From Spirochaetota bacterium (GTDB taxonomy: Bacteria; Spirochaetota; Brachyspiria; Brachyspirales; JACRPF01): a stretch of DNA of 64,000 nucleotides. The stretch is from the NCBI GenBank assembly GCA_016214035.1, contig JACRPF010000009.1, positions 1 through 64,000 on the forward strand. The letters run 5' to 3'. Below are positions 41,576 to 50,618 of this stretch, in pieces. Numbering within the stretch: the first letter of the stretch is position 1; every line of letters starts with the position of its first letter. The notes beneath the pieces were generated by a model. The model worked only from the letters and a program-made list of their open reading frames with translations. It searched no databases and was not told where the DNA came from. A program made the translations under genes and the position numbers.

Positions 41576-44227
41576 TCACTTCGCTCCCGTACGTATTTTT
41601 GATACACGTTCATCGCAGGCTTTCGCCTCATCCTCCCTGCCGGCTTTCCGGTACAGTGCGGCAAGTCTTTCAATGAGCCGGATGGTATCGGGATGACGGT
41701 CGCCGGATGTTTTTTCATACAGCGGGATTATTTTTATGCAGGATGTTATTGCCGCGGCAACGGTATCGCCGGCGACAAGCTTCAGGTTCCGTTCGCGGAT
41801 CGTCAATGCCTGTGAATAGTGATCAGCGGCGGCCACGTTGCTGCCCATGCGCTCCAGTGCCGCACCGACATCCTCCATACTTTCAGCCGTGCGTACACTG
41901 TTCGTCCCGTGGCGTTTTTTGTTCATCGTGAGTACACGCGTGTAGAACGCATAGGCATTCGTCAGGTCGTTTGCAGTCATGGACAGACCGCCGAGACGCC
42001 GCAGCGTATCGATAAGAGCGTTCGTGTCGGCAGTGCCGGGCCGGTCGTAGCATGAGCGCAGCCGCTGCAGATTGAGCACCGCCTGCGCGGTGTCGCCCGC
42101 GGCGGTATACCGGTCGGCGAGCGTAGACAGGAACGCGAGCGTGGCGGGGTGATTCGAACCGTATTTTTTTTCGCAGAGCATGAATTCCTGCTGTGCCGAC
42201 TGCAGCGCTGCCGGATAATTTTTCAGCTCGGTATGCTGGTCGGTCAGGAGGCGATAGAGTTCCGGTTTCTGTTTATTACCGTCGGGCAGCGCGGTGATCA
42301 TACTGTTGATGCCGTCGTACTGTTCCTGCGCATGGACATCATCGGCAAGTTTCGCATATGCGGCGCCGAGCCAGACTTTCGAAGTAATCAGGGAAAAACG
42401 ATCCGGCGATGACATCTGTTCATATCGGGCAACCGAGCGTTCGAACAGCGGTTTCGCCTGTTCATACTGCTCCTGGCGGTAATAGACCATTCCAAGATAG
42501 AACGGCAGCTCGGTGACCGTGGCGGCGGTATCGGCATGTGAGGCGGTATAAGCGATAGCCCGCTCGAGCAGCGGCTGTGCTTCTTTGTTGCGTTGCAGTT
42601 CGGCGCAGACGATACCCAGTTTTGCTGAAAGGTCCGCTGCTGTTGCCGTCATCGATGCGGGTGCATTCGTGTATGGCGCGAGCAGTCCGGCATACAGCGG
42701 CGCTGCCCCGGCATAATCGCCCCGGTAGAGATACGAGTCCGCAAGATATTGTTCAGCAGTAACGGTTTTCGGGTGACCGGCGGGGTATGCCGTACGGAAT
42801 CCGTTGCGAGCCTGAACGAGCAGCGGTTCAGCCATAGCATACTGTTCATCATCAAAATAGAATTGTGCAAGTTCCAGTGTAACATCAGCGGTGCGGGGAT
42901 GATGAGCCCCGAACAGCGACAGACATGCCGCACGGTTGCGTCTGGCGATGGCCACCGCCTGCGCGTTGCCGCCGGATGCCCGTATCGTCCTGCCGAGACT
43001 ATGACGGCAGGATATTGCTTCAAGATGATGCGGGCTGAAACGCTTTTCAATTATCGATAATGCTTTTGTGTACAGGATTATCGCGCGGTCGTACGTGTGC
43101 TGTTTTTCATATTGTACCGCCACGTTGATTATCGCCTCGGCCGTATCACCGGTGGCGGCGCCGAAGACCTCGGTCATTTCCCGGGCGCTCTGGGCAAGCT
43201 GTATCGCCGCGTTACTGTCGCCGCGTGCCGCCGCAAGGTCAGCCCGTCGATTCATATTCTGTGCGATCCGCGGGTGCTCGGGGCCGTACATGGCAGTGAG
43301 CGTTTCATGCGCGCGGGTGAGGCATACGCCTGCTTCGAGGAACTTTTTCTGCTGCTGATAATACTGCGCATACGCCTCAAGACGTGTCACGGTTTCGCTT
43401 CTGTTACGGTCGAACGATTTTTCCCAAATGTCATACGCCCGCTGACGCAGCGGTTTGGCGTCGGCGAACAGCAGCTGCATTTCATAGACCCCGGCAAGTC
43501 TGATAAGCGTTGCCGCCACATCCGCATGATTGCTGCCGCTGTCGCGCTCGCGTATACCGACGGCTTCTTCCAACGCGTCTTCCGCCTGCGGGTACTGCCC
43601 GAACCATTGAAACAACTGCGCAAGGTGTTCCCAATAAGCGGCGGTGAGGGAATCGTCGGGCGCAAACGACTTCCCGCTCATCGCGACTGCAATGGTCATG
43701 TTCGATACGGCGCCGTCGTATCTCCCCTGTGCATAGAACATATCCGCCAGCAGTTTGTATGACGCGGCCAATTCTGATGTGTCGTCGCCGAACGCCTTTT
43801 TCCGGATTGCATGCGCGCGGTACAAGAGCGGCGGGATATTGGAAAAAGCACCCGTGATGAAATATATCTCCGCAAGACCATGGATCGTTGCCGCCACTTC
43901 CGGATGCTCGCGGCCGAGGCTGCTCTCATAGAGCGCGGCTGATCTCTTGTACGCCGCTTCAGCACGCGTGTACTGCGCATTGGTTGCATAGAGATATGCC
44001 GCAGTCCGGAGCGCAAACGCCATATTTGTGTTCGTCGCGCCGGCTGTCGTTTCGAGTATGGCAACCGCGTTTGATGCCGCGGAGAGCGCTTCCAGATAAT
44101 GCCCCTTGGCGCACAACGTGTTCGCCGACGATAAAAGCGTTGTCCAGTTGATCTGTGCAGACAGCGGCATACCCAGTGACAGGAATATCAGCGGATACAG
44201 GATTATGCTGAAAAAGATTCTTCCCAT
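41576..44227 (-). CDS. Exported TPR-repeat protein
   Basis: 883 residues with a signal peptide (FFSIILYPLIFLSLGMPLSAQ) and about 18 tetratricopeptide repeats over the whole length, many with the NPHR/kinesin-light-chain-like pattern (AEAAYKRSAALYESSLGREHPEVAATIHGLAEIY, and similar every ~42 residues). A protein-protein scaffold in the periplasm or outside is likely. A TTGACG-16-TATACT promoter lies about 35 bp upstream. Complete. Confidence 0.92.
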   Translation of the reverse strand: MGRIFFSIILYPLIFLSLGMPLSAQINWTTLLSSANTLCAKGHYLEALSAASNAVAILETTAGATNTNMAFALRTAAYLYATNAQYTRAEAAYKRSAALYESSLGREHPEVAATIHGLAEIYFITGAFSNIPPLLYRAHAIRKKAFGDDTSELAASYKLLADMFYAQGRYDGAVSNMTIAVAMSGKSFAPDDSLTAAYWEHLAQLFQWFGQYPQAEDALEEAVGIRERDSGSNHADVAATLIRLAGVYEMQLLFADAKPLRQRAYDIWEKSFDRNRSETVTRLEAYAQYYQQQKKFLEAGVCLTRAHETLTAMYGPEHPRIAQNMNRRADLAAARGDSNAAIQLAQSAREMTEVFGAATGDTAEAIINVAVQYEKQHTYDRAIILYTKALSIIEKRFSPHHLEAISCRHSLGRTIRASGGNAQAVAIARRNRAACLSLFGAHHPRTADVTLELAQFYFDDEQYAMAEPLLVQARNGFRTAYPAGHPKTVTAEQYLADSYLYRGDYAGAAPLYAGLLAPYTNAPASMTATAADLSAKLGIVCAELQRNKEAQPLLERAIAYTASHADTAATVTELPFYLGMVYYRQEQYEQAKPLFERSVARYEQMSSPDRFSLITSKVWLGAAYAKLADDVHAQEQYDGINSMITALPDGNKQKPELYRLLTDQHTELKNYPAALQSAQQEFMLCEKKYGSNHPATLAFLSTLADRYTAAGDTAQAVLNLQRLRSCYDRPGTADTNALIDTLRRLGGLSMTANDLTNAYAFYTRVLTMNKKRHGTNSVRTAESMEDVGAALERMGSNVAAADHYSQALTIRERNLKLVAGDTVAAAITSCIKIIPLYEKTSGDRHPDTIRLIERLAALYRKAGREDEAKACDERVSKIRTGAK

Positions 44228-44261
44228 GAGTACATCCTGAATAATTGAAGTAACGCAATGC

Positions 44262-44289
44262 AGTATATATCGTCAATCAGCATCGTCAA
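44262..44289 (-). promoter_or_regulatory. Promoter of the TPR gene
   Basis: Minus strand: TTGACG, 16 bp, TATACT, 34 bp before the ATG at 44227. Confidence 0.6.
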
Positions 44290-44422
44290 GATGTATCCGG
44301 GCACTGTTTCAGGTGATATACTATCGCTGGTGTATGTATGATATAGTATGGGAATATGTGTGAAACGTTTGGGCAGTGAAATCGATAGAACGATCTGTGA
44401 ACAGCCTCACACAGGCGCTTCA

Positions 44423-44451
44423 CAGACATTTCGTACGCAATTCGGTATAGT
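44423..44451 (+). promoter_or_regulatory. Probable promoter of the FliM/SpoA gene
   Basis: CAGACA, 17 bp, TATAGT, 31 bp before ATG 44483. The -35 is weaker than others here; the region also supports rejecting the ORF-track start at 44348. Confidence 0.4.
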
Positions 44452-44482
44452 ACAGGTGAATAAAAAAACAAGGAGGCAGCGT

Positions 44483-45700
44483 ATGAACATTGAAGAAGAA
44501 AAAGGAACGTTGACGGTGGTGCTCGGCAGAGGGGCGATATCCCGCTATGAACTCGGTGTGCTCAAGGCCGGTGACGTGGTCCGCATGGCCAACAACGCGG
44601 GGCGGCCGTTTGCGGTGGAGTTCAACGGCAGACATGTGGCGCGTGGGGAGGCGGTGGTGCTCGGATTCAAGACCGCAAAGCCGGTATTCGGCGTCAGATT
44701 ATCGCAGGTCCCCGGCGAACCGCTGACCGCGGACCCGTTTCCGCCGCTCAACGATCTTGTCGAGATTCTTCCAGCGGAGATAGTGCTTGACCGCGTGCCG
44801 TTCTCGATGGCTGAACTCACCGATGTCGGCGTGGGTACTGTCATCGCGCTCGAACGCCTTGTCGACGGTGATATCGATCTTGTCGTCGCAGGCATGACGG
44901 TTGCCCGCGGCAGGCTCATGGTCCATGGCGAGAATTTTGCGTTCCGGGTAACGGAGAAGACAATCGCCGTGAAAGAACAGGTCGCACCGCGCATATCAGG
45001 TGCGCTCATCGAGCCCGCGCGTGAGCCCAGAATAAAGGAATATGACTTCAGACGTCCGGATAAATTCTCGCGTGTCGCCGTGAACCGCTTTACGCAGATA
45101 CATGAGCTTTTCGTGGAACATCTCAAGGCGATGATGCCCGAGACGGGAAACTACCGGGTAACCTCCACCGATCAGGCCGCGTTTTACGAAGTTGAGGATC
45201 ATCTGAAGTCCGGAGACTACCGCTTTTTCATCGTGAGCACCGAACAGCGTCCCACCGGCATCAACTACATACCGTCGGTGTACGGTAACGGCGGGCGGGA
45301 GCTGAAGATTTTCGTACAGCCGGCGCAGACGAAGCACACGCATTTCCGCGAGAAGGAATATCAGGATATGCTTGCCTGGTGGCGCGACGAAATGAAAAAG
45401 TGGTACGGATTTCATTTGTTTCTCGTGGCCTATCATAAGGATAGTGTTTTCGGTAAACTCGCCAGCGACCGCAGCGTTGAGGAGCTGTTTCTTACGCCGC
45501 TTGCCAACGGCTGGAAGGCGCTGGTGAACACGCATCTGCATCTGAGCAAGATGAGTGATAAACCCGAGGATGCGCTCATCATCCCGAAGAACGACATGAT
45601 CCTGTATTCGACCATAGGTGAAGAGAACAATCCTTCAAGCACCTGCTTCATCATCTATCCGTATATCACGATAGAGCCGGTCATCCCGCTCATGGAGTGA
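44483..45700 (+). CDS. Flagellar-switch-like protein with two SpoA domains before a FliM-like domain
   Basis: 405 residues; the perfect AAGGAGG site fixes the start. Residues about 8-75 and 93-160 each read as a SpoA/FliN domain (LGRGAISRYELGVLKAGDVV..., and LVEILPAEIVLDRVPFSMAELTDVGVGTVIALERLVDGDIDLVVAGMTVARGRL). Residues 187-212 then carry the hallmark of FliM, YDFRRPDKFSR...QIHELF, and the C-terminus (IIYPYITIEPVIPLM) resembles the end of the FliM middle domain. FliM normally has this domain before its single SpoA domain, so the order is reversed and one SpoA is extra. The stretch between (220-370) is divergent. Coupled to a CRP-family regulator 3 bp downstream; no other flagellar genes are nearby. 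Role in the motor is an inference. Confidence 0.75.
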   Translation: MNIEEEKGTLTVVLGRGAISRYELGVLKAGDVVRMANNAGRPFAVEFNGRHVARGEAVVLGFKTAKPVFGVRLSQVPGEPLTADPFPPLNDLVEILPAEIVLDRVPFSMAELTDVGVGTVIALERLVDGDIDLVVAGMTVARGRLMVHGENFAFRVTEKTIAVKEQVAPRISGALIEPAREPRIKEYDFRRPDKFSRVAVNRFTQIHELFVEHLKAMMPETGNYRVTSTDQAAFYEVEDHLKSGDYRFFIVSTEQRPTGINYIPSVYGNGGRELKIFVQPAQTKHTHFREKEYQDMLAWWRDEMKKWYGFHLFLVAYHKDSVFGKLASDRSVEELFLTPLANGWKALVNTHLHLSKMSDKPEDALIIPKNDMILYSTIGEENNPSSTCFIIYPYITIEPVIPLME

Positions 45701-45703
45701 CCG

Positions 45704-46363
45704 ATGACACGCGAGGAGATTACCGCAACGCTGTCGGCTTTCGACAGTCTCAAAGGTATGAACGTCATCGACCGTTCGCGTATCGCCGGTGCGGGGACGC
45801 CGCTCGTCTGCCGCACCGAGCGTGCGCTTTTTTATCAGGGCGATCCTGCCGACCGTACCGCCATAGTGCTCGACGGACGCATCGATTTGGTGAAATACCG
45901 GTCCGACGGCACATCGGTCATCATGCGAAGCGCGCAGGCGGGCGAATGGATAGGGCTAGCCGAGACCATCACTGCGGGGCCGTATCTCACCGACGCGGTG
46001 ACGCGTTCGGAAAGTTCGGTGCTCATCTTCACCCGCGACAGGTTCATGCCGCTCATGTCGCTTGGCGGTATTAAGGACTCCGTGCTCACCATGCTTGCCC
46101 GCGGGTATTACGACGTGTACAGTCAGCTTGATGCGCGCTCACCGGTTGAGAAAATATCCGCGTTCCTCAGATCCCGGGCGGAACTGTCGGGCGGCGGCGA
46201 GACCATCATCGAGATCACGCAGGAGGCGCTTGCTGAAGCGATAGGTTATACGCGTGAGACGGTGAACAAGACGCTTGCGGCACTCGCATCAGACGGCGCC
46301 GTAACACTGTCGCGGGGAAAGATTGTCGTTACCGACGTGAAGAGGCTTGATGCGTCTGAATGA
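45704..46363 (+). CDS. CRP/FNR-family transcriptional regulator
   Basis: 219 residues. An N-terminal cyclic-nucleotide-type barrel (LFYQGDPADRTAIVLDGRIDLVKYRSDG, AGEWIGLAETI) and a C-terminal winged HTH (EITQEALAEAIGYTRETVNKTLAALASDGAVTLSRGKIVV). No Fe-S cysteine cluster as in FNR; the ligand is unknown. It starts 3 bp after the FliM/SpoA gene stop, with its GGAG inside that gene, so both are translated from one message. Confidence 0.94.
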   Translation: MTREEITATLSAFDSLKGMNVIDRSRIAGAGTPLVCRTERALFYQGDPADRTAIVLDGRIDLVKYRSDGTSVIMRSAQAGEWIGLAETITAGPYLTDAVTRSESSVLIFTRDRFMPLMSLGGIKDSVLTMLARGYYDVYSQLDARSPVEKISAFLRSRAELSGGGETIIEITQEALAEAIGYTRETVNKTLAALASDGAVTLSRGKIVVTDVKRLDASE

Positions 46364-46389
46364 ATGTGGCGCGTAACGGCGCACGGGCG

Positions 46390-46417
46390 TTGACTTTCCT
46401 CCGGAACATACTAAATT
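46390..46417 (+). promoter_or_regulatory. Promoter of the MFS gene
   Basis: TTGACT, 16 bp, TAAATT, 45 bp before the ATG. Confidence 0.5.
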
Positions 46418-46461
46418 CGTTCATGACTTCCGGACCGAATCCGCATTGAGGACTTACCGGC

Positions 46462-47829
46462 ATGGAACAAAAAAAGACCGGCGCGCTCATGTTCACTCTG
46501 TTCTTCGGCGTGCTCATGGGGGCGCTTGATATCGCCATCGTGGGGCCGGCGTTTCCCGCCCTGCGCAGCGCGTTTGACATAACCGCGCGTCAGCTTTCGC
46601 TTATCTTCACCGTATATGTGACGATGAATCTCATCAGCGCCCCGCTTATCGCGCGGCTGAGCGACCGTTACGGCCGGCGTATCATGTATGTATTTTCCAT
46701 TCTGCTGTTTGTCACCGGCTCGGTTGTGATCGCATGCGCGTCGTCATTCTGGGTGCTTCTGCTGGGGCGCGCCATACAGGGATTCGGCGCCGGCGGTATT
46801 TTTCCGGTGGCAAGCGCCGTCATCGGCGATGTGTATCCGCCCGAGAAACGCGGACGCGCGCTCGGACTCATCGGGATGGTATTCGGGCTTGCGTTCATCA
46901 TCGGTCCGATTATCGGCGGCATCATCCTGAAATTCTGGATATGGCGCGGACTGTTTCTCGTCAATGTTCCCGTTGCAATCGTGCTTATCGTGCTGGCCGT
47001 ACGGAATCTGCCGCATCAAAAACGCAGCAACGTCGCCCCGTTCGATTTCCCCGGCGCACTGTGCATTTTCCTGATCCTCGCCCCGCTGTCATTTGCCATA
47101 AGCCAGATTGACACCGGGCATCTGCTCAGCAGTTTGACGTCGCTCCGCGTTTTCCCGATGTTCATCGTGTCGCTGCTGTCGCTATTCCTGCTGAGAATTG
47201 CGGAACACCACGCGAAAGACCCCATTGTGCGGCCGTCACTGGTGGAGATGCCGCAGATATTTCAGGTAAACATGCTGTCATTCGCCGCCGGGTTCATCGA
47301 AAGCGCCATCGTATTTCTTCCATTGCTCGCGGTGAGCGCGTTCGCCGTCTCAAACAGCACGGCCAGTTTTCTTATTCTGCCGCTTGTTGTCGCTACCGCG
47401 ATCGGTTCGCCGCTTGTCGGCCGTCTGCTCGATGCGGTCGGCGCCAAAAAGGTCCTCCTTATCGGCACCCTCATTCTCGCCTCGGGTTTGTCCATCGTCG
47501 CATTCCTCGGAACGCTGTTCGCGTTCTTTATCGCGGGGAGCGTCATCATGGGTTTCGGTCTCATTACGCTCCTCGGCGCGCCGCTCAGATATATCGTGCT
47601 GCGTGAGGCGCGGCTCGAAGACCGTGCGGTGGCACAGGGTGTGCTTGCCATTTTCGGCGGCACCGGTCAACTCGTCGGGGGCGCGCTGTTCGCGGCGTTC
47701 ATCGCAAGCGCGCACACGCCGCTCGGCGGATATACCCTGGCCTATGCGGTTGCCGCCGCATGCGCCGTGCTGTCGTTCATCGTATCCGTGTTTCTGCATG
47801 ATGAGCCGAAGCGCACAGCGAAAGCGTAG
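46462..47829 (+). CDS. MFS transporter, drug-efflux type
   Basis: 455 residues with about 12-14 hydrophobic segments. Motif A-like loop RLSDRYGRRIMYVFSILLF follows the second helix; FGAGGIFPVASAVIGDVYPPEKRGRALGLIGMVFGLAFIIGPIIGGIIL has the motif C/antiporter signature of proton-driven efflux pumps (DHA family). GAGG before the start. Substrate unknown. Confidence 0.92.
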   Translation: MEQKKTGALMFTLFFGVLMGALDIAIVGPAFPALRSAFDITARQLSLIFTVYVTMNLISAPLIARLSDRYGRRIMYVFSILLFVTGSVVIACASSFWVLLLGRAIQGFGAGGIFPVASAVIGDVYPPEKRGRALGLIGMVFGLAFIIGPIIGGIILKFWIWRGLFLVNVPVAIVLIVLAVRNLPHQKRSNVAPFDFPGALCIFLILAPLSFAISQIDTGHLLSSLTSLRVFPMFIVSLLSLFLLRIAEHHAKDPIVRPSLVEMPQIFQVNMLSFAAGFIESAIVFLPLLAVSAFAVSNSTASFLILPLVVATAIGSPLVGRLLDAVGAKKVLLIGTLILASGLSIVAFLGTLFAFFIAGSVIMGFGLITLLGAPLRYIVLREARLEDRAVAQGVLAIFGGTGQLVGGALFAAFIASAHTPLGGYTLAYAVAAACAVLSFIVSVFLHDEPKRTAKA

Positions 47830-47870
47830 AACAGCGGCTGTACGGGAAAGGGCGATGTGCCCCTGATATA

Positions 47871-49511
47871 TTATTGTTTCATCAGAAGTGAACGCAGCCG
47901 TTTAACGCCTTCGTCATTGTCGAAGCCGACGGCGGATCGCACCGACAGCGGGATATCAAGCCCCGCTTTTTCACGTTTGAGAAGCATGAGATTGACGCAG
48001 TCCCGTATTTTGTCGGGAAAGAATATACCGTAATGCGCGATGAGACCCATCGAATCGCTGTCCACGGGGTTTTTCTCGTGGATGATGCGGTTATAAAAGA
48101 GTTTCGCAAGCTCGTCGGTTATTTTCGTGTAGTGGATCTTCTGATTCGTTGACTGGAAATACGCCTCTTCCACGCGCGGCCAGAGACGGGTGTTGCCGAA
48201 GACCTTCGGATCGGTGCGGAGCGTTTCGAGATCGCTTTCCGAAAGGAAGTCCCTGCTCAGGAGCGCCGTTGATGACTGGCGGATGAAGAGGTCGGGAAAC
48301 TGTTCGGCGAGATAATCCGCGTCTTCCATGGTGACGCCGACAAGCTGCATGGTCTTGTTGATCTTGAGCAGACGGTCCATCGTCGTGAAGACCTGCTTGA
48401 TCATGGTCAGGCGCCCGTAGAGCACCGTTTTCAGCTGGAATTTCCGTTTATCCTTGGTGCAGTATTTGTTCATCTGCGCGACGAATGAGATCTGCTCATC
48501 AAGCACAATCCGTGCTACGCTCGTGTCCACCTGCCGCGATGTCTGTATGTGCAGCTCCGTTATCTTCGCGAGCTTGTCGGCTATGTACTTTTCGAATTCC
48601 TCGGGTGTGGCGGTTGCCGGGTCGATCTCTTTCTGCGGCTTCTGTTTCGGCTGTTCGATAACCGCGGCGGGCAGATCGGTGGTCGAATCGAAATCGAATG
48701 CCGGAGGTGCGGCGGCTGCGCTCGCTTCCCGCGCGGCTTTTACCGCGGCATGATCGATATTGTCGGTGACTATCATTTTCACCACGGATTCTATCGCATG
48801 TTCGTCGCCCCAGGCGCGGAAGCTCTTTTCGAATTCCACCGTCGCCCGCGTGTGCTCGAACGCCTCTTTATACTGACGGACGATATCCAGGAGTTCGTGC
48901 ATGTTCGAATGCGCCGTCCACCAGGTTGCCATGTCGCGTACCAGTATGTTTTTCTGGAGTACCGCGATATCGGCCTCGCCGATTCTTTTCTCATCGATGT
49001 ATTTTTTGAACGGCGTCAGATCGTGCGCACCGAGGAAATCGCGCATGACGGCTTTGAGCTCGGTCTCGTCGGGAACGTTCAGCGTCTTGAATTTCGCATA
49101 ACACCAGAGCACCGCATGCATCTGGTCGCGGAATATGCGGATGAAGAGCGAAAGCATCTCCTGTACTTTCTCCGTCGGAACGGCGTCGGGCAGACGTACC
49201 TGCGAGGCAAGACCGTATTGCAGTGCGTGTGCGGCACTTACCTGTTCATACGGCGTGGTGTAACCGAAGATATAACCGGCGAAGTCGTTGACGACATGAT
49301 CGAGATGGAACTCCGCGGTGTGGATCTCCGATGCAAGCTTTTCGCGGACGAGTGTGCGAAGCCGGTCATCGGTGGCGCGGAGGAAATACGCAGTAATGCA
49401 GACATGCGTCGCCTGAGCGCCGGTGGATTTTGATACCAGCGAACATACGCTGTGGTAGAAATCGTCGTGTACCTGCTGCAGGGATGCGTGTTTTTTATTT
49501 TCAGATGACAT
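47871..49511 (-). CDS. Large cytoplasmic protein of unknown function
   Basis: 546 residues, no signal peptide or membrane segment, mostly helical, with a Pro/Ala-rich linker (about residues 265-300: AAAAPPAFDFDSTTDLPAAVIEQPKQKPQ) separating two halves. No family recognised; the style resembles uncharacterised spirochaete proteins. A promoter with near-consensus boxes ends 6 bases before the ATG, so the message is probably leaderless. Confidence 0.85.
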   Translation of the reverse strand: MSSENKKHASLQQVHDDFYHSVCSLVSKSTGAQATHVCITAYFLRATDDRLRTLVREKLASEIHTAEFHLDHVVNDFAGYIFGYTTPYEQVSAAHALQYGLASQVRLPDAVPTEKVQEMLSLFIRIFRDQMHAVLWCYAKFKTLNVPDETELKAVMRDFLGAHDLTPFKKYIDEKRIGEADIAVLQKNILVRDMATWWTAHSNMHELLDIVRQYKEAFEHTRATVEFEKSFRAWGDEHAIESVVKMIVTDNIDHAAVKAAREASAAAAPPAFDFDSTTDLPAAVIEQPKQKPQKEIDPATATPEEFEKYIADKLAKITELHIQTSRQVDTSVARIVLDEQISFVAQMNKYCTKDKRKFQLKTVLYGRLTMIKQVFTTMDRLLKINKTMQLVGVTMEDADYLAEQFPDLFIRQSSTALLSRDFLSESDLETLRTDPKVFGNTRLWPRVEEAYFQSTNQKIHYTKITDELAKLFYNRIIHEKNPVDSDSMGLIAHYGIFFPDKIRDCVNLMLLKREKAGLDIPLSVRSAVGFDNDEGVKRLRSLLMKQ

Positions 49512-49517
49512 ACAACA

Positions 49518-49546
49518 AGTATACCTCTGCCGGGGGACAAGGTCAA
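49518..49546 (-). promoter_or_regulatory. Promoter for a leaderless transcript
   Basis: Minus strand: TTGACC, 17 bp, TATACT, then 6 bases to ATG 49511; no ribosome site. Confidence 0.65.
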
Positions 49547-49553
49547 GCGATTT

Positions 49554-50522
49554 TTATCGGACGTTCTGCCGGTTGTCGGTACGATACGCCTGGGGGGAAC
49601 ACCCCGTCCATTTCATGAACGTCGTTGAGAAATGGGAATGGCTTGAGAAGCCGAGATCGAGCGCGATATCGGTTATCGCCCGTTCTGTAGTGCAAAGCCG
49701 TTCTTTTGCGGCAAGAACCTTTTCCCGTATGATGTATTCGTAGAGCGGTATGCCGACAGCGGCTTTGAATCTGCGGCGGAGCATCTCCCGCGACAGGCCG
49801 GTCTGCGAGACGATATCGTTCAGGCCGATGCGTTCGGTGATATGGTCATGGATGTAGCTGAGCGCCGGCTTGAGGGCGGAATCGGCATGAGCGGAAGACG
49901 TTGCCGCCGGTGCGGATGCGATGGCGCGGAGGAGTATGTCAAGTGTGTTGCGTGTGACGATGGTCTCGGCGAGACCGTTTCTGCCGATGAGCGCCTCAAG
50001 CATCGTTTCGAACACCGGTTTCAGAACGGCGCCGGTCTGCATCGGGCGGCGGGGCAGTGCCGCAAGCGACGTGAAAAGCCGCTGCGTCTGAGTTACGGAA
50101 AGACCGAGAAATCGTTCGTGGTGTGACGGTACGCGGATGATGATCCAGAAAAAGTGCGGCTTTTGCAGCGCGATAGCCCCGCCTTCATGCTGCGTGCCGG
50201 GCGGTATGCGGATGAGGTCGCCGCCTTTCAGCATATGCGTCTCATCTCCCGAGACGATGTCAAAGATGCCGTTCGCCACATAATAGAATTCAAGTGCCCC
50301 CGGATGAACCTGACGCCGTATGAAAAGCCCGGCGCTGCCGCGTTTGCCCTGCCCGATGGATACGATATGCGGCAGTGTAAGCCGGTCGCTGTAATACCGG
50401 CGGTCTTTCTGTTTCACCGCACCGCCGGGCTGGGGACCGAAGCAGCGCTGTTCACGCATATTATAGATATTGATGATCGATGCGTCCGCGGGAAGCGATG
50501 TTCGTTTAGCGATGGTTCCCAT
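49554..50522 (-). CDS. AraC-family transcriptional regulator
   Basis: 322 residues from Met 50522; the longer ORF-track start would run into the divergent SIS gene. Cupin sensor HPGALEFYYVANGIFDIVSGDETHMLKGGDLIRIPPGTQHEG, then the double HTH (LNDIVSQTGLSREMLRRRFKAAVGIPLYEYI and IALDLGFSSHSHFSTTFMKWTGCSPQAYR). It faces the GKRP/GH20/GH42 genes and probably regulates them. The exact start is unsure because no ribosome site is visible. Confidence 0.88.
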   Translation of the reverse strand: MGTIAKRTSLPADASIINIYNMREQRCFGPQPGGAVKQKDRRYYSDRLTLPHIVSIGQGKRGSAGLFIRRQVHPGALEFYYVANGIFDIVSGDETHMLKGGDLIRIPPGTQHEGGAIALQKPHFFWIIIRVPSHHERFLGLSVTQTQRLFTSLAALPRRPMQTGAVLKPVFETMLEALIGRNGLAETIVTRNTLDILLRAIASAPAATSSAHADSALKPALSYIHDHITERIGLNDIVSQTGLSREMLRRRFKAAVGIPLYEYIIREKVLAAKERLCTTERAITDIALDLGFSSHSHFSTTFMKWTGCSPQAYRTDNRQNVR

Positions 50523-50618
50523 GTTATACGATGTATACCTGCGCAGATTGTGATAGTCGCACCGGTCGGGTATGGATATAGTATAGTGGAACGATGAAAA
50601 AAAACAACGGAGCGTTCC

